Shown: positions 59,077-64,000 of the stretch, piece by piece
Position numbering within the stretch: position 1 is the stretch's first letter
How the letters are laid out: every line of letters starts with the position of its first letter
NCBI GenBank assembly: GCA_007258455.2
Contig: VDFB02018358.1
Coordinates: 18,249 to 82,248 of the forward strand
Source: Sequoia sempervirens
Lineage: Eukaryota; Streptophyta; Pinopsida; Cupressales; Cupressaceae
Length of the DNA: 64,000 bases
Reading direction: 5' to 3'
The notes under the pieces: model-generated
Told to the model about the DNA's origin: nothing
What the model saw: only the letters and a program-made list of their open reading frames with translations
The model's database searches: none
Made by a program: the position numbers and the translations under genes

Positions 59077-60200
59077 TGTTGGCATATGGCTCGGGGAGAT
59101 TATTGGTATGGCTTCTAGTTTTGTCATTGATGGCAGTTGAAGTCACTATTGTGGTCCGTAAATCCGAACCTTTTCATACCAACAGTTAAAGTTAAGTACA
59201 GTGTATTACCGGCAAAGAACATGAAGAACAGGGTATCTAGTCAGCATATCGATCTGTACGCCTCACCGGATCATCATTTTGAGTTGTGGATCTCTGTGAG
59301 AGGTTGTTAAGCTTGTATGTTACCTTATTGGTAAGTATTATGTTATTGAATTAATTGGTGTACAAGTAAAGTGATCCGACAAGATGTTTTTCTATCTATT
59401 TATTCATTATGGTTGACCTAGTCAATGTAGCATGTCGTAGATGTATAAGGGATGATTGTTTAAATGTTTCTATGTTCAGGAATTTTATTTTGGGTCCCAA
59501 CTATGTTGTGGCCAACTTGTATGGGTACACGTTATAAATTGTTCATGATTTGAGCCGACATGTGGAGAATATTATATTTTGTGTGAAGCCAACATATAGT
59601 AATTAAATTATTGCTGGTGGATATATATGCGAGTTCAATAATTCATTTTAGTGATGAAAAAAATAAGTGTGGAAGTGTGTGAAGAGAAGAACCGATGTGT
59701 GTGTGAGTATTAGAAGGGTGATTGAGCGATTTATGCATAAGGGCAGAAAAACAAAGAAGGGCGGAACAAAGCAAAGCAAAAATACAAAATTAGTCAGAAG
59801 GGTTGAAGATGGTCTATTGAGCTACATTGGAACTGAATCTAGGCATTTGGAGATGCTATTTCTCAGTTCAACTTTTTGTTGTAATGCAAACATTTTGTAA
59901 GGCAGTGAGTCTTTCTTATTTTGTGGAGTGAGCTCTAGGCAGTGTTCCTGAATGCATGTGCATTCCCTTTTCTTCATACTTTTAACAAAGTATATAAATT
60001 GTGGATTAATCTCCGCCATGGTTTTTCCCCTAACAAGGTTTCCACATAAAAATATTGGTGTTATGGTGCTTTGATTATCTTGTTCATGTGCTTGCATCTT
60101 TATTTATGTTTATGTGTTGTAAATGGTTTAAGATCTGATTTGAAGTTTAAATTGTTGAACACTGATTTACCCCCCCTCTCAGTGTTCCCGAAGTCCAACA
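59077..60200 (+). repeat. 5' LTR of the non-autonomous element (1124 bp)
   Basis: It begins TGTTGGCATATGG and ends AGTCCAACA. The tail has GTGGATTAATCTCCGCCATG, a GGTTTTTCCCC-type block, TCCACATAAAAATATTGGTG and CCCCCCTCTCAGTGTTCC, in the same order as in the LTRs at 29690 and 8451. A short open frame (59667-59900) lies inside the LTR and is not a gene. Confidence 0.9.
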
Positions 60201-60202
60201 AT

Positions 60203-60213
60203 TGGTATCAGAG
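60203..60213 (+). promoter_or_regulatory. Primer-binding site, initiator Met-tRNA type
   Basis: TGGTATCAGAG two bases after the LTR, matching the site of the copia element at 31185 over 11 bases. Confidence 0.9.
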
Positions 60214-60262
60214 TAGGTTCCTCTTCAGAAGCTTAACAACTTGAGGTGGATCTTGAAGTACA

Positions 60263-61369
60263 ATGGACTCTGGTAGTCTTCAGTAGCAACTTATGGTATC
60301 ACTTGATGATCTTGATCAATCTAAAGCAGAAGTCCTGGAGTTAAAAGAAAATCTTGTGGATGCTGAAAAATTCATTCAATTATTGAAGGATAGAATCAAT
60401 GAGTCAAGAGAAAAGAGGAAGGAATTGTTTGATCAGCTGAAATAGAAAGAAATTAAAAGCTTGGAAGATTTCCACCTGAATCAGACTCTAAAAGAAATAA
60501 CTGAAGAATGTGAAAAGTTTGCTAGGGACAATGCTACTCTAAAGCTTGAGGTGGAATCTATGGCAATGAAGCTAACTAGGGAGATTGAAGAAAGAAAGAA
60601 GAATGAGGAGAGTTTCACTCAGTCTTTGAAAAAGAAATCTAAAGAATGTGGTAGAGTTAATAGTGGATTCATTCAACTGGAGATTGAACTGCAACAATCC
60701 AAAAGTAATAAACAAGAGCTTGAAAGACAAATAGTTACTCTCAGAGATGAACTCTTTATTGCAAATAAATATAAGGAGAATTTTAGGATCAGTTCTGCTA
60801 AGCTTGATTAGATGACTAAAGAACAGAAGGATGCAAATGATAAGCGAGGTCTTGGATATGAGAAGGAAGAATGCTCTGGATCTAAACACAAGGATCCCAG
60901 ACAAAGAAATCAAATGAACAAAGGCAGAAGGTATCTAGTAAGACAACCTAATGCTCAAAAGTTTAATGGTTACTGCTTTGCTTGCAATAAATTTGTTTAT
61001 ATGGCTTCTCAGTGTAGAAAAAAAGTAAATACAAGCAGTCCATTTCCCAGTCAGTGTTTTAATTGCAAAAAGTTTGATCATAAATCAATTGAATGTGGAA
61101 GTATGGCTGTCAGTATGAGGAATGTTAAATGCTATACCTGTGAAAGATTTGGACATGTTGCTAACCAGTGCAGATCAAAGGGAAATCAATGGAATGAATG
61201 GTCTAGACAAAGAAATCATGTGTGGTACAACTGCAACAAATTTGGTCACATTGCAAGATTCCACAGGAACAAAAATATGGATAGAAGAGGTCTAGTATAT
61301 CAAGGAAGAATTTCACAAAAAGATGACAAAGGAAAAGGAAAAGTGACTGTGGAAGAGATAAGAGATTAG
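60263..61369 (+). pseudogene. Gag-like coiled-coil and zinc-knuckle protein
   Basis: One frame runs from ATG 60263 (MDSGSLQ-stop) to the stop at 61367-61369 (368 codons plus stop), interrupted by three TAG codons (about 60284, 60446, 60809), each at a likely Gln. Residues about 15-180 form a long Glu/Lys/Leu coiled coil (ECEKFARDNATLKLEVESMA, ELERQIVTLRDELFIANKY). A basic linker leads to four knuckle-like repeats from 60974: CFACNKFVYMASQC (His replaced by Tyr), CFNCKKFDHKSIEC, CYTCERFGHVANQC and WYNCNKFGHIARFH (first and last Cys lost). CX2CX4HX4C knuckles bind nucleic acid in Gag proteins. There is no UBN2-type core as in the copia element at 31240, so this is a different Gag-like design. 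Confidence 0.8.
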
Positions 61370-61768
61370 ATGAAGAAAACGTGGGTAAAGAAGAGTGAAT
61401 CTGATAAGCCCGTAATGAAAGTTGCCTCCGGTAATCCCTCTCGTAATTCCTCCAGAAATTGATTTCAGGCCATCAGCCTAGGGGGAGTCTTTTAAGTAAA
61501 ATCCTTTGCCCCCCTTGTCAGTAGTTGGCACCAAAATACAGGAAGTTGTCAGTAGTTGTTCCATTAGTCAACAAATGTATCCATGATCACTTGTTATGTA
61601 AGTTGAGATCTTGAAGGTCCGCAAATGGATTCTTCTCTTGTTGTCTAAGAGTGCAATGTAACCGGAACTCCTAGAGTAGAGCATTTATTGCGGTAAAAAG
61701 GTTAGGTATGCTAAGCTATAAAAGGATATTTGGAACCCTCATTTGTCACTTTGCATTGAAAAAGAATA
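61370..61768 (+). other. Non-coding spacer between the two ORFs
   Basis: No coding sequence is recognised. It has a run GGGGGAGTC near 61480 and a TATA-like CTATAAAAGG near 61719, which might serve as an internal promoter or be chance. Confidence 0.35.
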
Positions 61769-63672
61769 GTGAAAGATCCTCTGGAGCAGAATTTTGGAAG
61801 GAGTCAAGTCGATTCGGTGGAAAATTCATCAAGTATTCCATTCGCTTGTAGAATTTCTAAATTTTTGCTCGGTAGAAAAGAAAAGAAAAAACCTTGTTCA
61901 ATATGGAAAATGAAGCAAATCAGGGGCATTGTGAGTCTGGATGAATATAGTAGCAAGAAGATCAGGGATGTAAGTGATATGCTACCTGCCGGCAAATTGA
62001 AGTGGCTCGAAGGAGCGAGACATAGGAGTTTGGACATTTGGAACAAATTTCCTTATTTTGACAACGTGGAAGTGGTTAGATTCATCTTGAGCAGATTTAA
62101 TGAAGATGCTCTAAATTTGGACAAACCCTATCTTATTTTGAAGGAAGTGATTAGAAATTTAACTGGGTTATGTAATGTTGGAGATATTTTGAAGAAGAAT
62201 TCAATTCAAAATAAGGAAGTCAAAACCCTAACCGGTGTAATAGGAGATCGAAGGGCTCTGGTAATTTTGACAATCAAAGATCCATTGACAAGATACATTA
62301 CATATGGAATTTCATACAAAATTTTCTTTAGAAACAAGGAAGGATCAACCTCTACAGGCACAATTTACATTTCGCATAAGATGATAATGGAGGACCAAGA
62401 CTTTGACCTATGCAATTTGTTGGAAGATCAACTAATGGAGAACGTGCAATTGACAATGGATGTAGATTATCCTTTCAGGTTTGGCACTTTGATCATATGT
62501 GTCATGATGTATTTTCTAAATTGCTTGCTGTAGAATGATAATGTTGTATGGAAGGAGAGTGAACCAGTCTGTAAGAAATTTTTTAAGCATTTCAATACTC
62601 TAGAAAATTGTGAGCAAGCTTATAAAAAATTATTTAGAGAGTTGTTAGGAAAGTTTGGAGTAGTTGGTATCTCTCTTCCAGTAAAAACAATTGAAGTTGG
62701 ATCATCTTCTGGTAAGAGAGAGAGAAAGTAGAAAAGAGCAATAGAGTTTGTTGATGATACTCCTCTATTACTCAAGTCTCCAAAATCTAAAGGAAAAGGA
62801 AAAAAATAGATAATTGTGGATATACTTGATGAAGACTCTAATGAATACACCCCAAGAGATGAACCAAAATTAGTTTAACTGGATGTAACAATAGCATAAG
62901 TGATGAAGAAGGTGCTTTACCCAAAGCAAAAATATTGTAGATTGTTCAGGAGGAAGATGGAATGCAAAATATTGTTGACATATGGTTAGATGGACCCTCA
63001 TATGAGCAAGATCTGATTGAGAGTACTCTAGGAAGATACTTTGTGTAGAATAACATTGAACTGGAAAGTTTGCAAAATGTATTCCCTAAAGAGTTGATTG
63101 GGTGTATTAAGGAAGTTGTGGCCTCTGACTCTTAGGATAGAAAAGAGGAGGAAACAATCTTACATTTGAAGCAGTTCAGGCTATCCCTTACAAAACTGAA
63201 AAAGAAAATGAATGTGTTGAGGAAGTGCATCAATTCAGCTAATGACATCTACAATTATTGTCTACATTGGCCTCATGTTGTTGGAAAATATAAAGAAAAG
63301 CTAGAGCAAATTGAAAGTGGATTAAATAAAATTGGTCAGGACTACAATATGTTTTAGGACCAGGATGGAGTAGTAAAGAAAAGAATTCATGAGTTGCAGG
63401 TTGAGCATGCAAAGATTCACTTTGCCAGAAACACTCTTATGGACACTTTCTAGAAAGTGAAGGATCAAAATGAATGTATATTGGAGCAGTTGATTGAGGT
63501 CATGAGGAAAGGAGAGAAGTTGGAAGAAGCAATTAAAATTATGGAATCCCTCATTTAGATCATCAACCGGACATCAGAAAATAACAGTCTGATAATAATT
63601 ATTGGGATTGTTGTAGATGCTTGGAAGAAATTCTTTTCGGAGATGAAAGATAAGTATAAAATAATTTTCTAA
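61769..63672 (+). pseudogene. Unknown element-borne ORF, third family member, with C-terminal coiled coil
   Basis: The open first part (254 codons; the annotated start at 61769 is not ATG, and the first ATG in frame is later) reads KQIRGIVSLDEYSSKKIRDV, WNKFPYFDNVEVVRFILSRF, ILKEVIRNLTGLCNVGDILK, TLTGVIGDRRALVILTIKDP and NLLEDQLMENVQLTMDV, then PFRFGTLIICVMMYFL. After a TAG at 62531 the frame continues through KKFFKHFNTLENCEQAYKKL, a Ser/Lys linker, a frameshift near 62890 and a long coiled coil (LSLTKLKKKMNVLRKCINSA, YKEKLEQIESGLNKIGQDYN) to about 63672, with further TAG/TAA stops. The LxxxxSxxIxxV and QLMxxV...FxxxxLI blocks align with 4699-3053 and 25890-27721. No enzymatic domain recognised. 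Confidence 0.6.
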
Positions 63673-63983
63673 TTTTTGCAATAGTTGTAGTTTCCCAAAT
63701 TCTAACCAAATTTCTATTTAGCAAAGGGGGAGAGAGAGAGCAGTAAAATTTTGTTTTAGCAAATGAAGAAGTGTAGTAAGAATACTAGAAAAATGGGAGA
63801 GAAAGCAGTAAATTTTTGTCATTGATGTCAAAGGGGGAGAGAATGCAGTGAAAAATGCCTTGACATCCTAAGGGGGAGCAGTGTTTTGTTGTGTTTTGAA
63901 ATTTTGAAGTTTGATAATGTATCTCTAGTTTTGACACTTAGTCATTTTTCACTAAGTGTTGTCATCAATGCCAAAGGGGAGAT
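63673..63983 (+). promoter_or_regulatory. 3' non-coding region with multiple polypurine tracts
   Basis: Tracts of the AAAGGGGGAG type occur at 63723-63740, 63830-63840, 63870-63878 and 63973-63983, the last directly before the 3' LTR. The arrangement copies that of the autonomous copia element (35427-35628). Confidence 0.75.
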
Positions 63984-64000
63984 TGTTGGCATATGGCTTA
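63984..64000 (+). repeat. Start of the 3' LTR, truncated by the window
   Basis: TGTTGGCATATGGCTTA matches the first bases of the 5' LTR at 59077 (first 15 identical). Confidence 0.9.

Larger units (their letters stand above)
59077..64000 (+). mobile_element. Non-autonomous copia-type LTR element, cut by the window end
   Basis: The 5' LTR (59077-60200) is followed by a Met-tRNA-type primer site. The start of the 3' LTR (TGTTGGCATATGGCT) appears at 63984 after a polypurine tract. The internal 3.8 kb codes for a coiled-coil/zinc-knuckle protein and an unknown protein but shows no protease, integrase, reverse transcriptase or RNase H motif. The left flank is ACAAT (59072-59076); the right copy should lie outside the window. 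It interrupts the right arm of the inverted repeat and is thus younger than it. LTR tail blocks are shared with the copia element at 29690, a possible helper lineage. Confidence 0.85.

Noticed and set aside
59667..60097. Frames of 77 and 91 codons in the LTR at 59077-60200
   Set aside because: They lie wholly inside the LTR and have no counterpart in the related LTRs.

Overview
The window reads as nuclear DNA of a seed plant with a large, repeat-packed genome. A conifer or other gymnosperm is my guess, from the density and age of the LTR retrotransposons and the long gene-poor stretches; no sequence here names the species. I see one intact host gene, an intronless plastid-type LON-domain protein (38450-39322, +). 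Nearly everything else is transposable-element DNA in various states of decay.

Left third (1-28000). A 3' LTR-like sequence with polypurine tract lies at about 1180-2678 (-), behind a 549-codon reading frame of unknown function (4699-3053, -). Next is a Ty3/gypsy element (gypsy-1, -): 5' LTR about 13640-12938, primer-binding site, gag from 12691, then protease, an extra RNase H and the start of reverse transcriptase, truncated near 6743. It is split by a solo copia-type LTR (8451-9821, target duplication CTTTA/CTTTG) and by a tRNA-derived SINE (8233-8423, target duplication AGAGATATAC). A 386-bp solo LTR (13643-14028, duplication ACAAC) sits at its outer edge. A second gypsy element (gypsy-2, -) spans about 24871-17950 with gag, protease, extra RNase H, reverse transcriptase, RNase H and integrase. 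Right of it, about 27721-25890 (-), is a second member of the unknown-function family seen at 4699-3053.

Middle (29690-47000). A complete but inactivated Ty1/copia element lies at 29690-37028 (LTRs of 1493 and 1400 bp, duplication AGTCC, Met-tRNA-type primer site). The LON gene follows, then a diverged direct duplication (about 40741-41830 and 42010-42990) in which each copy carries an exon-like end.

Right third (46592-64000). A decayed pogo/Tigger-type transposase (48977-51606, +) lies between long inverted repeats (46592-47246 against 54176-54368 plus 58929-59076), together with many copies of an AT-rich palindromic repeat. The right arm is interrupted by a 4555-bp insertion (54369-58923, duplication GTACC) and then by a copia-type LTR element starting at 59077. 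That last element runs past the window end. It carries a coiled-coil/zinc-knuckle ORF and a third member of the unknown-function family, but no protease, integrase or reverse transcriptase, so it looks non-autonomous.

Most premature stops in these elements are TAG or TAA where a glutamine codon (CAG/CAA) is expected, while reading frames often persist for kilobases. That pattern fits methylcytosine deamination of silenced elements more than random indel decay. Boundaries were found by eye; LTR ends without a target duplication are approximate.
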